The position numbers and the translations under genes were made by a program. A DNA stretch of 64,000 nt from Calothrix parasitica NIES-267 (GTDB taxonomy: Bacteria; Cyanobacteriota; Cyanobacteriia; Cyanobacteriales; Nostocaceae), in the NCBI RefSeq assembly GCF_002368095.1, contig NZ_AP018227.1:4923782-4987781 (forward strand), in the 5' to 3' direction. The first letter of the stretch is position 1; the number at the start of each line of letters is the position of its first letter. Of the stretch, positions 25,331-34,024 are shown in pieces. Below the pieces are notes generated by a model, which saw only the letters and a program-made list of their open reading frames with translations, had not been told where the DNA came from and searched no databases.

Positions 25331-26148
25331 AGATTCAGTATCAAGAAATTAAGGCATCTGAAGAAGCATACCGTCAACTCCAATTATCTCAAGCAAGGGG
25401 AAGAATTTGCTGTTTTGGATTGTCTTTAGCTATGGCGATCGCCATTCTACATCCAGGAATTAATCAGTGGTTTGAAACCAAACTTCAATTAACTCGTATT
25501 TCTGGTATTAGTGTTTCAACCATTAATCAACCGAAAAGAGCGGATAAAATTGCTGCTGCGCTTATTAATTACGCTCGAAGCCGAAATTGGGAAGTACGAA
25601 CTGGAAAACGTCGCTATAACGTGTTTTATGTCCAAGGTATGTTTCCATCAGGTGTTAGGAATAATAATACACCTAACAAATTCAATGATTCCCGGTTTTT
25701 AGTTGAAGTTAATCCCACTCCTAAGCTAGTCGGAGCTTGGGAGGCATCTATTGAACCTGGGAATTATTATACTAAGCAACCCATGAAGCAGGAGGGTGCA
25801 GCGCAAATACAAGTTCCAGGGCAATATAGGGCTTGGCGCATCGGAAAACATAAAGGGCGCGAGATTGCACTAATCCAAGTTGCACCAGTACATATCATTC
25901 GGGATTTCAATCGTAATAGCAAAATTGATAAACTAGATAAAAAAGAATATTCAATAATCGGTGCTAATCAACATAGTGGAAGCGACCAAAAGTTTGTTGA
26001 TAATTCGAGCGCAGGATGTCCTGTGGGACGCACCGTAGAAGGACATCAAGAATTTATGAGTTATTTGCAAAAAGATGTAGATTTCCAAGCAAATGATAAC
26101 TTCATATTTTCAACAGGTTTTGTGCAATCTAAAAGCTTAGGTTTTTAA
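25288..26148 (+). CDS. Membrane-anchored L,D-transpeptidase-like/phage-type cell-wall protein
   Basis: 286 aa. One TM helix at about 38-55 (CCFGLSLAMAIAILHPGI), then an exported domain. The late QHSGSDQKFVDNSSAGCPVGRT block resembles the H...S/A-GC signature of YkuD-like and related phage wall-processing domains (His, then Ser-Ala-Gly-Cys). An Asp-rich stretch (RDFNRNSKIDKLDKKEY) looks like a metal-binding loop. Inference: a periplasmic peptidoglycan-acting protein that locally opens or seals the wall for the transfer machinery. The Cys would be the nucleophile. Confidence 0.5.
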   Translation: MSFQSEELLKYLPVEIQYQEIKASEEAYRQLQLSQARGRICCFGLSLAMAIAILHPGINQWFETKLQLTRISGISVSTINQPKRADKIAAALINYARSRNWEVRTGKRRYNVFYVQGMFPSGVRNNNTPNKFNDSRFLVEVNPTPKLVGAWEASIEPGNYYTKQPMKQEGAAQIQVPGQYRAWRIGKHKGREIALIQVAPVHIIRDFNRNSKIDKLDKKEYSIIGANQHSGSDQKFVDNSSAGCPVGRTVEGHQEFMSYLQKDVDFQANDNFIFSTGFVQSKSLGF

Positions 26149-26172
26149 TATTTAATAGGGACAAAAATATCA

Positions 26173-26598
26173 ATGAAGACAAAACAATATCTTTCTCCAA
26201 AGGATTATTATTGGTACATTAAGTCCGATGCTTGGAGAAGTAAGCATTATTATTGGCTAAAACAATCTAGTAATAGATGCTCAATGTTTCCTTGGGTAAG
26301 AATAGGAAAATATGCCCGCAATAAGTATGGTAAATACAATATTCATCATACAGGGGTTGGCTATAAGCATTTAGGATATGAGGAATTGGGTAGAGATGTA
26401 CTTCCACTTTGTCTGTTTGCTCACTGGTTAATTCACGGCGGACATATGAAAGCAAAAGCACCTTGGCAACCAAATATTATTCAAAAGACTTTACATTTAT
26501 GGTGCAGCTTTCCACTAATTCTGAAACAATTGTTGTTGTTGTTTAGTAGCTTATTAATAGTATTCTATTTCTTCATACTCATGCGGACTATTAACTAG
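26173..26598 (+). CDS. HNH-like protein with C-terminal TM helix
   Basis: 141 aa. SDAWRSKHYYWLKQ, IHHTGVGYKHLGYEELGRDVLPLCLFAHWLIHGG follows the order of an HNH nuclease (paired His, a YxxLGxE segment, PLC, then H..H). The first Cys pair is incomplete (only SNRCSMF), so metal binding may be altered. A hydrophobic helix (about 112-136) anchors the C-terminus, which is unusual for an HNH enzyme. Sits between the wall-acting genes; role unknown. Confidence 0.5.
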   Translation: MKTKQYLSPKDYYWYIKSDAWRSKHYYWLKQSSNRCSMFPWVRIGKYARNKYGKYNIHHTGVGYKHLGYEELGRDVLPLCLFAHWLIHGGHMKAKAPWQPNIIQKTLHLWCSFPLILKQLLLLFSSLLIVFYFFILMRTIN

Positions 26599-26622
26599 TA
26601 TCTTCAATATGCCGCCATTATA

Positions 26623-26847
26623 ATGAGAGATTCAATTAGGTTAGGGTACAAATGGGATTTATTAAATATCCTATTGCTATTTTTAATCACAAGCTTTTCA
26701 CTAAGTAAACCAGTAATTAAGTTTGTTTCTGATAGCGTAGAAAATATCTCAGAAACTAATACCATTAATTATGGAAAGTTAAACACTTTATTTACTAATA
26801 ATTCTTCTGTTGGTGTATTAGCAATTTGTGCAGCTGAAGGTAATTGT
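26623..26847 (+). CDS. Lysozyme-like transfer protein, exon 1 (5' of group II intron)
   Basis: 75 codons before the intron boundary. A TM helix at about 13-30 (WDLLNILLLFLITSFSLSKP) is followed by an exported region that ends LAICAAEGNC. Removing the intron joins it in frame to exon 2 at 29222, giving a 254-aa protein that continues AKNGKFTSLYYGHIDPSKLG. This AEG...YYGHxDP pattern is seen in lysozyme-like muramidases of cyanobacterial plasmids, with the Glu of AEG as candidate catalytic acid. Without splicing, the frame would end inside the intron at 26889. Confidence 0.6.
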
Positions 26848-27429
26848 GTGCGACCCGTTGGCTATAAACTAAGCCCAGCAAGGGTTTAGGAGGATTAGCC
26901 CATATCTTATTCTAATATAAGATAGAGAACTTGATTATCCATGTTGGTGAAAGTCCAACCTTCGAGGAATCCGAATGAAAGCCCTACCCCTACTTTTTAG
27001 AACGGTAAAACTAAAAAGTAAAGCGGGGTCGAAAGCGAAAACACTGGTAGCCTAAATCGGTGTAATAGTAGGCACGAATCTATGGGTACGAACAGGAAGA
27101 GTCTAAAACCTCCGTGACCTCGACGTAGTGTAATAAGGCTGAAACACTACAAGCGCTAAAAAGCCATGAGAGATGGAATCTTGGTGCAGTTACAAGATTC
27201 GATTCCCACCATATCTCTCCGGGGGATTGACTCGCTCTAAAGGTTCAAACAATGGTAATCAGGAACGGGGAAACCTTTATAAAGCTCTCACACAGGTCTT
27301 CCGGGGTGAGTAGGCAACCAGCCGGACGCTTTGTAGAGGCAGGATTAAGTCAGAAGCAAACGCCTACTGTAATGGGTAGGATATGCTGACGGACTTACGG
27401 TGTAAAGAAAGATGGAGTTGTGAGTAGTA

Positions 27430-29202
27430 ATGAATACATCCAAAACACAGAATAATCTGATGGTGGAATGGAACACTATCAACTGGAAACAAGTTGAAAA
27501 AGCAGTGTTTAAGTTACAAAAGCGAATCTATCAAGCTTCACAACGTGGGGACGTAAAAACAGTTCGTAAACTCCAGAAGATGTTAATGAAATCCTGGTCA
27601 GCCAGAATAATTGCTGTAAGACAAGTCTCTCAATTAAATAGAGGCAAGAAAACAGCAGGATTCGATGGCATCAAATGTCTAAACTTCAAACAAAGGATAA
27701 AACTAGCGATTGAACTAAAAATCATTCGCGAAGGTAAACCAGTTAGAAGAGTTTTGATACCAAAAGCTGACAAAAAGGAGAAGAGATTGCTAGGCATACC
27801 CACAATGTATGATAGAGCAGCTCAGGCTCTCGCTAAACTAGCTCTAGAACCAGAATGGGAAACCAAATTTGAGGCAAACTCTTATGGTTTTCGACCTGCG
27901 AGGTCAACTCATGATGCTATCGAAGCAATTTTTACAGGACTTAGAGGTAAACCAAAATATATTTTGGATGCCGATATATCCAAATGCTTTGATAAAATCA
28001 ACCATACAACACTACTTAAAAAGATAAATACATATCCCACCATGAGGAGAACAATCAAATCATGGTTATCTTCGGGTGTGTTAGACAATAGTAGTATACA
28101 AACCAGTGGAGAAGGCGTACCTCAAGGCAGTCCTTTATCGCCACTTCTTGCTAATATTGCATTACATGGCATGGAAGAAACGATAAAAGAACTATATCCA
28201 AGTGATAAAGCTAAGTACATCAAAGCCTCAGTAATTGGGAAAGAAAAAGGAAGAATATCTAAGCCTATTCTTATACGATATGCTGACGACTTCGTACTTA
28301 TGGTTGAAGACTTGGAAATTCTTGAAAAATGCCAAACTCACCTGGAAAAATGGTTAAATCAAATTGGGTTAAAATTAAAACCTGAGAAGACCAGAGTTGT
28401 TCACTCATTAAATTGTCATAATGGTTATAAACCAGGATTTGACTTTTTAGGTTTTAACATTAGACAACATACAGTTGGAAAACATTCCTCCAAAATTGGA
28501 TTTCAAACAATCATTAAACCGTCTTCAAAAGCAGTTCAAAAACATTACCAACACTTATCCGAAACAATTCAGAAGCTTCAAAGCGCAAAGCAAGCTGATT
28601 TAATCAAAGCACTCAATCCAAAAATTAAAGGATGGAGTAATTATTTCAGAAGTGTTTGCAGTCGGAAGACTTTTGAAAAACTGGATAATTTATTATGGTT
28701 TAGGTTACAAGCTTGGGCAAACCGCAGACACTCGTCTAAGGGCAAGAAGTGGGTTTGCGACAAGTACTGGGGAACCTACAAAGGTAACAATTGGACATTT
28801 CAGACTTTAGATGGCTTAAGATTAGCAGACCATCAAGATACTAAAATAAAGCGTCATATCAAAATAAAAGATATGAGTAGCCCTTTTGATGGAAGGCTTA
28901 TCTACTGGAACCAAAGGATGAAGAAACACCCTCTAATGTCTAACTCCAAATCAAAACTATGGAGCAGACAAAGTGGAAGGTGTGCTTACTGTAATCTTAC
29001 TTTTCGTGAAGGGGACGTAATGGAAATACATCACGTCATTCCTAAACATCAAGGAGGTAAGGATACATACAAAAACCTCGAACTGTTACATCGTCATTGC
29101 CACGATTCTGTACATAGTACCCGTGTCAAGGGTCTTTACACTGAGGAGCCGGATGAAGGGAAATCTTTCATGTCCGGTTTTGAAGACGAGTTCAAATGGT
29201 GA
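27430..29202 (+). CDS. ltrA: Group II intron reverse transcriptase/maturase with HNH endonuclease
   Basis: 590 aa, full family length. Order: N-terminal reverse-transcriptase domain (from about 60; GFRPARSTHDAI, DADISKCFDKINH, GVPQGSPLSPLLANI, RYADDFVLM near 283), domain X/maturase (about 370-470; IKGWSNYFRSVCSRKTFEKLD) and a C-terminal HNH endonuclease (about 515-565; CAYCNLTF, EIHHVIPKHQGGKD, LELLHRHCHDSVH). It promotes splicing of its host intron and copies it into new DNA sites by target-primed reverse transcription. Its stop codon lies inside the intron's 3' part, after domain V, so the coding region and ribozyme overlap. Confidence 0.95.
   Translation: MNTSKTQNNLMVEWNTINWKQVEKAVFKLQKRIYQASQRGDVKTVRKLQKMLMKSWSARIIAVRQVSQLNRGKKTAGFDGIKCLNFKQRIKLAIELKIIREGKPVRRVLIPKADKKEKRLLGIPTMYDRAAQALAKLALEPEWETKFEANSYGFRPARSTHDAIEAIFTGLRGKPKYILDADISKCFDKINHTTLLKKINTYPTMRRTIKSWLSSGVLDNSSIQTSGEGVPQGSPLSPLLANIALHGMEETIKELYPSDKAKYIKASVIGKEKGRISKPILIRYADDFVLMVEDLEILEKCQTHLEKWLNQIGLKLKPEKTRVVHSLNCHNGYKPGFDFLGFNIRQHTVGKHSSKIGFQTIIKPSSKAVQKHYQHLSETIQKLQSAKQADLIKALNPKIKGWSNYFRSVCSRKTFEKLDNLLWFRLQAWANRRHSSKGKKWVCDKYWGTYKGNNWTFQTLDGLRLADHQDTKIKRHIKIKDMSSPFDGRLIYWNQRMKKHPLMSNSKSKLWSRQSGRCAYCNLTFREGDVMEIHHVIPKHQGGKDTYKNLELLHRHCHDSVHSTRVKGLYTEEPDEGKSFMSGFEDEFKW
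29146..29180 (+). ncRNA. Group II intron domain V
   Basis: GAGCCGGATGAAGGG...GTCCGGTTT folds into the ~34-nt hairpin with bulge that forms the catalytic core. It overlaps the last codons of the maturase gene. Confidence 0.85.
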
Positions 29203-29221
29203 CATTTGTGCTTAGTTTAAC

Positions 29222-29761
29222 GCGAAAAATGGTAAGTTTACTTCTCTATATTACGGTCATATCGACCCATCAAAACTAGGTATTAAACGAGTATTAAATC
29301 AAGGATTTTGTAGTGATTATGGTAAAAGTAAAGCTGGCGATATAAATGCTGCTAATAGAGGTTGCTTGCTGAGAATTAAATCAAGATTACCAAGATTAAC
29401 TAATCTATTTCAACGACAAAATATTGATATCAAGCAACACAAAACAGCTTTCGTTAACTCTGTGGATTTATGGAATCAAGCTGCACCTAGAGTTAGCGAT
29501 AATTTTCCGAAATTTTATGCAGCTAATGTTCGTGAAGGATTATCTGCCGATAACGCTATTCGTAAAGCAAGAGTTGATGCATTTAATCATCGAGCAAGAG
29601 GACTATTTAATATTTGTGGAAGAGAACCATATTACATAAATAGACTAGGATTTTACCAAAAATATTCAAGGTCATGGAAGCATAAATGTATTGATATAGA
29701 CCAAAATCGCAGACGATTAGCAATCAATGCAGTATTGAGAAATAAAGGAGTTGTTAATTAA
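29222..29761 (+). CDS. Lysozyme-like transfer protein, exon 2 (3' of group II intron)
   Basis: 179 codons from the intron boundary, open in frame with exon 1 (Cys75 of exon 1 joins Ala). After AKNGKFTSLYYGHIDPSKLGIKRVLNQGF come a basic helical region and FNICGREPYYINRLGFY. The stop TAA shares its last base with the ATG of the FtsK-like gene (TAATG), so the spliced mRNA couples the two. Without splicing, translation could begin only at an internal ATG (29366), which would lose the putative active site. Confidence 0.6.
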   Translation, partial: AKNGKFTSLYYGHIDPSKLGIKRVLNQGFCSDYGKSKAGDINAANRGCLLRIKSRLPRLTNLFQRQNIDIKQHKTAFVNSVDLWNQAAPRVSDNFPKFYAANVREGLSADNAIRKARVDAFNHRARGLFNICGREPYYINRLGFYQKYSRSWKHKCIDIDQNRRRLAINAVLRNKGVVN

Positions 29762-31773
29762 TGCTAGCAGCAGGAGATGAAAATAATTCGATAGAAGATG
29801 CGATTATATATGCTTACAATCAAGGATTAACTAAGGATGAAATTTTAGAAGTTATTAATTCGAGTTTACCAGATGATTTACATAATAAGGCAATTAGTAT
29901 AATTGATAATATCAGTTCTAACTATAATTCAAAATTAATTTATTTTAATGATTTACCACAATTATTCAATCATATTTTTAATTTAGTTTATCAAGGTTTT
30001 AGCGACGATGATATATTGAATCAATTGTCTAGTAGCTGTGACTTAGAACAATTTGAATTTTCCAAGTACGCTTTGCGGTATATCGCAATTAATCGTATCC
30101 CCTCTGTCTGGGAATTAAATAATGTATATAACGAGCTAATTCAACTTGATATTGATGAATTAATTAAGCGATGCGAAGCTATTAAAAATTTACAGAATAA
30201 ACAAGTTGCTTATCGGATAATCTTACAGCACTTTTACAATGCACTTTGCGATGGGGAACCAATTAAGTGGTTTATGGATGTTGCTCGCTCAACTCAAGAC
30301 GAGACGATAATAAAATATTGCGATCGCGTAGCGGTGATGATATCGAAAGCCCAAGGCTGCAAACCTTCAAAGGTACTAGCAGAAAGTGAAGGGAGTATTG
30401 AGGATGTGCAAGTATCAACAACTGAATCTGGAAAGCTTATTGTAGATACCCTAGCTGAATTTAAGATAGCAGCAGAATATATTGATGCAGAATGCGGTCC
30501 CACATTTAACCGTATCAAAATTAAATTGGGTAAAGGAGTGTCATTTAAGAAAATTCAAGATTTTGGTAACGATTTTGTGCAGCAGTTGGGGTTGGAATTA
30601 AATATGGACACCTCACCAATGGTATCTGTTGTTCCTGGTGGTGCTGCTATCGATGTCCCTCGAAGGGATAGAGAAATTGTTTATTTCAAAGATTATGTTG
30701 ATTTCTCCGAGCCTATAGATGTACATAATATTGTTATCCCAGGTGGTGTGGGTGTTGATGGGAATTATGTTGATATTCCGCTATCGGATGAAAATGTGAC
30801 TCATATGCTTGGTGGTGGAAGAACTCGTGGGGGTAAATCACAATTTGAAAAAGCAGCGATACTTTATCTAGCACGTCGTTATCCCCCGTCGGTTGTTCAA
30901 TTGGCTTTATCGGATGTTAAGCGAGTAACATTTAGTAAATTCTCTAAGTTACCCCATCTAATTGCACCCGTAGCTAAAGATGCAGCTTCTAGTGCCGAAT
31001 TATTTAGTTTATTAGTACAGCCCAGGTCAGCGCGGCGGTATCGGGAGTTTGAGAAAGTTGGTTGTGAGACGATAGCTGAATTTAACCGCAAGTTTTATCC
31101 CCAAATAATTATGCCTCGAATAGCAACATGGGTAGATGAGTGCTTTGATTTGTTAACTGATAAAGAGCATTGCGAAGAGATTGAACTAGATATGATGAAG
31201 CTTTTAGCTAAAGCGGGAGGTGCGGGTATTCATATGTTCTTTTACACCCAACGTCCAGATAAAAACGTTATTAATCCTTTAATTAGAAGTAATTTTCCTG
31301 CTAAAACTGCATTTGCGACTACTCGTCCAGAAGATAGCTGCATTATTTTGGGCGATGATAATACCTTGGCTGCTAACTTGTTAGGTTACGGAGATTTTCT
31401 ATATAAAACTTCTACTCAAATTACTCGGCTTCAAGCTCTTTATGTTGGCGATGCAGAGGAACCAAAATACTTTGAGCAGCTATTAGAAGAAGCAATCAAT
31501 CAAGAAGACAATTATATTGCTTGGCAGCCAGATGATATTAAAGATTTTTCTGACAGTGAAATCAGTAGTAAAGCATTTTTAAAGAATGATTTTGGTATTG
31601 AAGTAAATCTTGATGAACAGTCCAAGAATTCAATATTAAATTTACACGCTAAAGGTTATGCTATCAACGAAATTATCAAATCAATATTTAATATTACTCG
31701 GCAAGATGGTAAAGGCTATAAGAAATATCGTAGTGCTGTAGAAAACTTTTTAGATAATGAAGGTAATAAATAA
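29761..31773 (+). CDS. FtsK/SpoIIIE-like DNA-translocating ATPase
   Basis: 670 aa. An N-terminal helical region (1-220) precedes a small alpha/beta domain (240-330) and the FtsK/HerA-type motor: GGGRTRGGKSQ (Walker A, about 350-361), SDVKRVTFSKF, TWVDECFDLL (Walker B, about 456-465) and a TQRPDKNVINPLIRSNFP segment (about 495-515) typical of FtsK/TraB/VirD4 proteins. The ~60-residue C-terminal tail may be a small DNA-binding domain. No TM helix, unlike most VirD4. Probably the DNA pump of the transfer-like module, coupled to the lysozyme-like gene. Confidence 0.8.
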   Translation: MLAAGDENNSIEDAIIYAYNQGLTKDEILEVINSSLPDDLHNKAISIIDNISSNYNSKLIYFNDLPQLFNHIFNLVYQGFSDDDILNQLSSSCDLEQFEFSKYALRYIAINRIPSVWELNNVYNELIQLDIDELIKRCEAIKNLQNKQVAYRIILQHFYNALCDGEPIKWFMDVARSTQDETIIKYCDRVAVMISKAQGCKPSKVLAESEGSIEDVQVSTTESGKLIVDTLAEFKIAAEYIDAECGPTFNRIKIKLGKGVSFKKIQDFGNDFVQQLGLELNMDTSPMVSVVPGGAAIDVPRRDREIVYFKDYVDFSEPIDVHNIVIPGGVGVDGNYVDIPLSDENVTHMLGGGRTRGGKSQFEKAAILYLARRYPPSVVQLALSDVKRVTFSKFSKLPHLIAPVAKDAASSAELFSLLVQPRSARRYREFEKVGCETIAEFNRKFYPQIIMPRIATWVDECFDLLTDKEHCEEIELDMMKLLAKAGGAGIHMFFYTQRPDKNVINPLIRSNFPAKTAFATTRPEDSCIILGDDNTLAANLLGYGDFLYKTSTQITRLQALYVGDAEEPKYFEQLLEEAINQEDNYIAWQPDDIKDFSDSEISSKAFLKNDFGIEVNLDEQSKNSILNLHAKGYAINEIIKSIFNITRQDGKGYKKYRSAVENFLDNEGNK

Positions 31774-31774
31774 A

Positions 31775-31978
31775 ATGATGGAGCAAGATTCTAACAATAA
31801 TAAAGCAGCACTTGATTATGCTATCAAAATATTAAAGGATTATGCTAATACTACAAATTGGGGAATCACATCCAGTTATGGTCACAAAAAAACTAATAGA
31901 TGGATAGGAGAAGGGGAAGGAGTAGAGCTAGCTGAAGAAGCTTTAAGAAAAATAGAATTAATTTTAAGAGATGAATAG
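31775..31978 (+). CDS. Hypothetical small protein
   Basis: 67 aa from ATG 31775, just after the FtsK-like stop; an in-frame ATG at 31757 would overlap it. Helical and charged (AALDYAIKILKDYANTT, ELAEEALRKIELILRDE). Not recognised. Last gene of the co-directional module. Confidence 0.4.
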   Translation: MMEQDSNNNKAALDYAIKILKDYANTTNWGITSSYGHKKTNRWIGEGEGVELAEEALRKIELILRDE

Positions 31979-32020
31979 GCAATTCTGGTGACAAGAGCAA
32001 GTTCGATTCTTACTATTGCC
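31978..32020 (+). other. tRNA-like minihelix (acceptor + T arm only)
   Basis: GGCAAT (31978-31983) pairs with ATTGCC (32015-32020). Inside it AGCAAG and CTTACT flank a TTCGATT loop (32002-32008) with one mismatch. It looks like the acceptor and T arms of a tRNA without D and anticodon arms. It may be a decayed tRNA or attachment-site remnant; evidence is weak. Confidence 0.25.
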
Positions 32021-32167
32021 ATTGGAAGTTTGTTGAATACCGAACTCGAATTAATTGCTATTTAAAATATCGCATTTTTAGTAGATAGTAGGTTTGACTA
32101 AAAAGCTTTCAATATCCTGCGTTGTGCGGGGCTAAGTAATTAGTTTAAACACAATGTATGGAGGTTT

Positions 32168-32821
32168 ATGATGTTACGAAGAAGATTATCAAAGTTAACA
32201 AGTGTTTTATCAGATATTAACTGTGTAATTGGGGGGTTATCTTTTCTTGCTGTATTTACTGGTTCGTTGGCTGCCATAATTGGTGTTGGAGGATATTCTC
32301 TAGAAAAGCTTGGCGTTCTTAAAGAAGAAGATACTTGGGAACAAGTTTGGGCTTTTGCTATAGTTTCTTCCACTGTAGGTTTGGCAAGAAGAAATGCTAG
32401 GAGTGCAGGACAAGTTGTAAAAGCAATGATATTAAATGGATTGGCTTTTGTAAGTAGTCCTTTATATATGTTTTCAGAGTTTTTTAACGAATCTGACTAC
32501 GAGATTGTTAAAGAACTTTTAACGGACTTTGAATTAATAGTTGATAGCTATGAGCAGCCTATAGAAAGACCTGGAGAGTATAAGGAAAAGCAAAAATATT
32601 ATTCAGGTAAAAAGAAAAAACATACTAGAAAAAATAAATTAATAGTTTTACCAGACGGTAAAGATATTATTGATGTCGTAGCAGGTAGACCAGAACCTAA
32701 AAGTGACGTAAAGTTGTTTCGTGAATCCCGAAAAGGGTTTAAGCCAAATCAAAAATTGAATGGGGATAAAGCATACGAAGGAGAAGAATTAACTAAAACT
32801 CCTCATAAAAAACCTAAATAA
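32168..32821 (+). CDS. Chimeric ORF: membrane protein N-terminus fused to transposase fragment
   Basis: 217 aa. Residues 1-~108 are a membrane protein with two or three hydrophobic segments (INCVIGGLSFLAVFTGSLAAIIGVGGY; VWAFAIVSSTVGLA). From about residue 110 (DYEIVKELL) the sequence changes to the C-terminal part of an IS5-type DDE transposase: VDSYEQPIERPGEY, KQKYYSGKKKKHT, LIVLPDGKDIIDVVAGRPEPKSD, GDKAYEGEE, TPHKKPK. A TAA stop interrupts the transposase there and it resumes at 32822. The original 3' end of the membrane gene is therefore lost. Confidence 0.65.
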   Translation: MMLRRRLSKLTSVLSDINCVIGGLSFLAVFTGSLAAIIGVGGYSLEKLGVLKEEDTWEQVWAFAIVSSTVGLARRNARSAGQVVKAMILNGLAFVSSPLYMFSEFFNESDYEIVKELLTDFELIVDSYEQPIERPGEYKEKQKYYSGKKKKHTRKNKLIVLPDGKDIIDVVAGRPEPKSDVKLFRESRKGFKPNQKLNGDKAYEGEELTKTPHKKPK

Positions 32822-33019
32822 CAAGAATTAACTCCAGAACAAAAAGCAAGAAATAAAGAGTTAGCCTCGGAACGAATTTTTGTTGAACACTTAATTCGTT
32901 TGGTAAAAATATTCCAAGTAGCTCAAAAAAGATTTAGATTAAACTCAACTAAATACGAACAGATAAGTATGACTATTTGTGGACTTGTAAGATTGCGAAT
33001 AGGCTCATTTATTTTATGA
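32495..33019 (+). pseudogene. IS5-family DDE transposase, 3' fragment
   Basis: The transposase reading frame continues past the in-frame TAA at 32819 as QELTPEQKARNKELASERIF, then VEHLIRLVKIFQVAQKRFRL and TICGLVRLRIGSFIL, to a stop at 33019. This is the normal C-terminus of the family. The 5' half (helix-turn-helix and first Asp) is missing, so it is dead. Confidence 0.75.
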
Positions 33020-33297
33020 CTATAAAATAAACTAAATATGCCAAGAATAAAATAGCATAAATTTATGCTATGTTCCTGCTATTTATTAATAGTAAGCATC
33101 TCAAAATCTTATTTTTGCGTGCAAATTAACTACCTTTGCGATTTGGCAATCGCAGTTAAAAAGGTAGTGATAGTAAGACTTTGGTTGTTTCCGGAGATGT
33201 CTATTCGACTGGGGATCGGAAAAATAGCAACTTTGGTTATTATACGAAATGGTAAATCACAGGCGAGATAATGGTTTGAATAATTTAACGCTGGTGG

Positions 33298-33993
33298 CTA
33301 ATATAAGTGACCTGCTACTAGTTTAATAGTTTGGTCTGCATAATCCATAATACTGTTGTCATGAGTAACCATCAAAATTGTTCGATTTTCATCTCTAACA
33401 AGTTTTTGCATGAGTTTGACAACCTCATAACTCGATTTATCATCTAAGGCCGCAGTTGGTTCATCTGCTAGTATGAGTTGAGGTTGGTTAATTAAGGCAC
33501 GGGCAATTGCTACTCGTTGTTTTTGTCCTCCAGATAGAGCATTTGGTTTGTAATTAACTCTATGTGAAAGACCCAATTGAGATAATATCTGTACTGCGAG
33601 TTTCCGTTTTTCACGCCAATTATCGTGCAATTCCACCGCTATTTCTACATTTTGAGAAGCTGTGAGGGAATCAAATAAATTATGAGATTGAAAAATAAAA
33701 CCAATATTGCGCCGTACTTCTACAAGTTGTGAATTACTTAGTCCTTGGAGTTCCTGACCTAGAACCTTTAGACTGCCTTGTTGATTTGAGCGTAAGGCTC
33801 CAATTAAACTCAGAAGAGTAGTTTTACCAGAGCCTGAAGGACCGGTCATAATTATAATTTGCCCGAGTGGTAAATCCAGATTAATATTGTGCAATATTTG
33901 TGTGCGTAAATCACCTTGACCATAGTAATAATTAAGATTGCGAATTTGTACGCTCAATTGTTCGGTTGTTAGTTTTTTCAATTTAGAAGCCAT
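33298..33993 (-). CDS. devA: DevA-type ABC transporter ATPase
   Basis: 231 aa with all ABC motifs: GPSGSGKTTL (Walker A), LSGGQKQRVAIARAL (signature), LILADEPTAALD (Walker B) and the MVTHD switch His. It belongs to the MacB/LolD/DevA group that works with DevC-type permeases and a DevB membrane-fusion protein. In heterocyst-forming cyanobacteria DevBCA exports glycolipids; paralogues export other products. Here it is cut off from its partner genes by an IS701-family element, so expression may be lost or may use a new promoter. Confidence 0.88.
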   Translation of the reverse strand: MASKLKKLTTEQLSVQIRNLNYYYGQGDLRTQILHNINLDLPLGQIIIMTGPSGSGKTTLLSLIGALRSNQQGSLKVLGQELQGLSNSQLVEVRRNIGFIFQSHNLFDSLTASQNVEIAVELHDNWREKRKLAVQILSQLGLSHRVNYKPNALSGGQKQRVAIARALINQPQLILADEPTAALDDKSSYEVVKLMQKLVRDENRTILMVTHDNSIMDYADQTIKLVAGHLY

Positions 33994-34024
33994 TAAAAGT
34001 AGAAAAAAGGCATTACTTAATTAG

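Larger units (their letters stand above)
26848..29221 (+). mobile_element. Group II intron (about 2.37 kb), cyanobacterial CL-type
   Basis: The 5' end GTGCGACCCG matches the group II consensus GUGYG. Structured RNA of ~580 nt precedes the maturase gene (27430-29202). A canonical domain V lies at 29146-29180, and domain VI follows, ending in AC at 29221. Ends are set by the consensus and by the fact that excision fuses the two exons in frame. It is full length, with RT, maturase and HNH domains, so it could be mobile. Confidence 0.88.

Noticed and set aside
26623-26889. An 88-aa intact small protein gene
   Set aside because: The last 13 codons are intron sequence; excision joins the frame to exon 2, so the 88-aa form is an unspliced artefact.
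33065-33271. 68-codon plus-strand ORF between the transposase remnant and devA
   Set aside because: Unusual composition, no ribosome binding site and no recognisable pattern; lies in decayed DNA.
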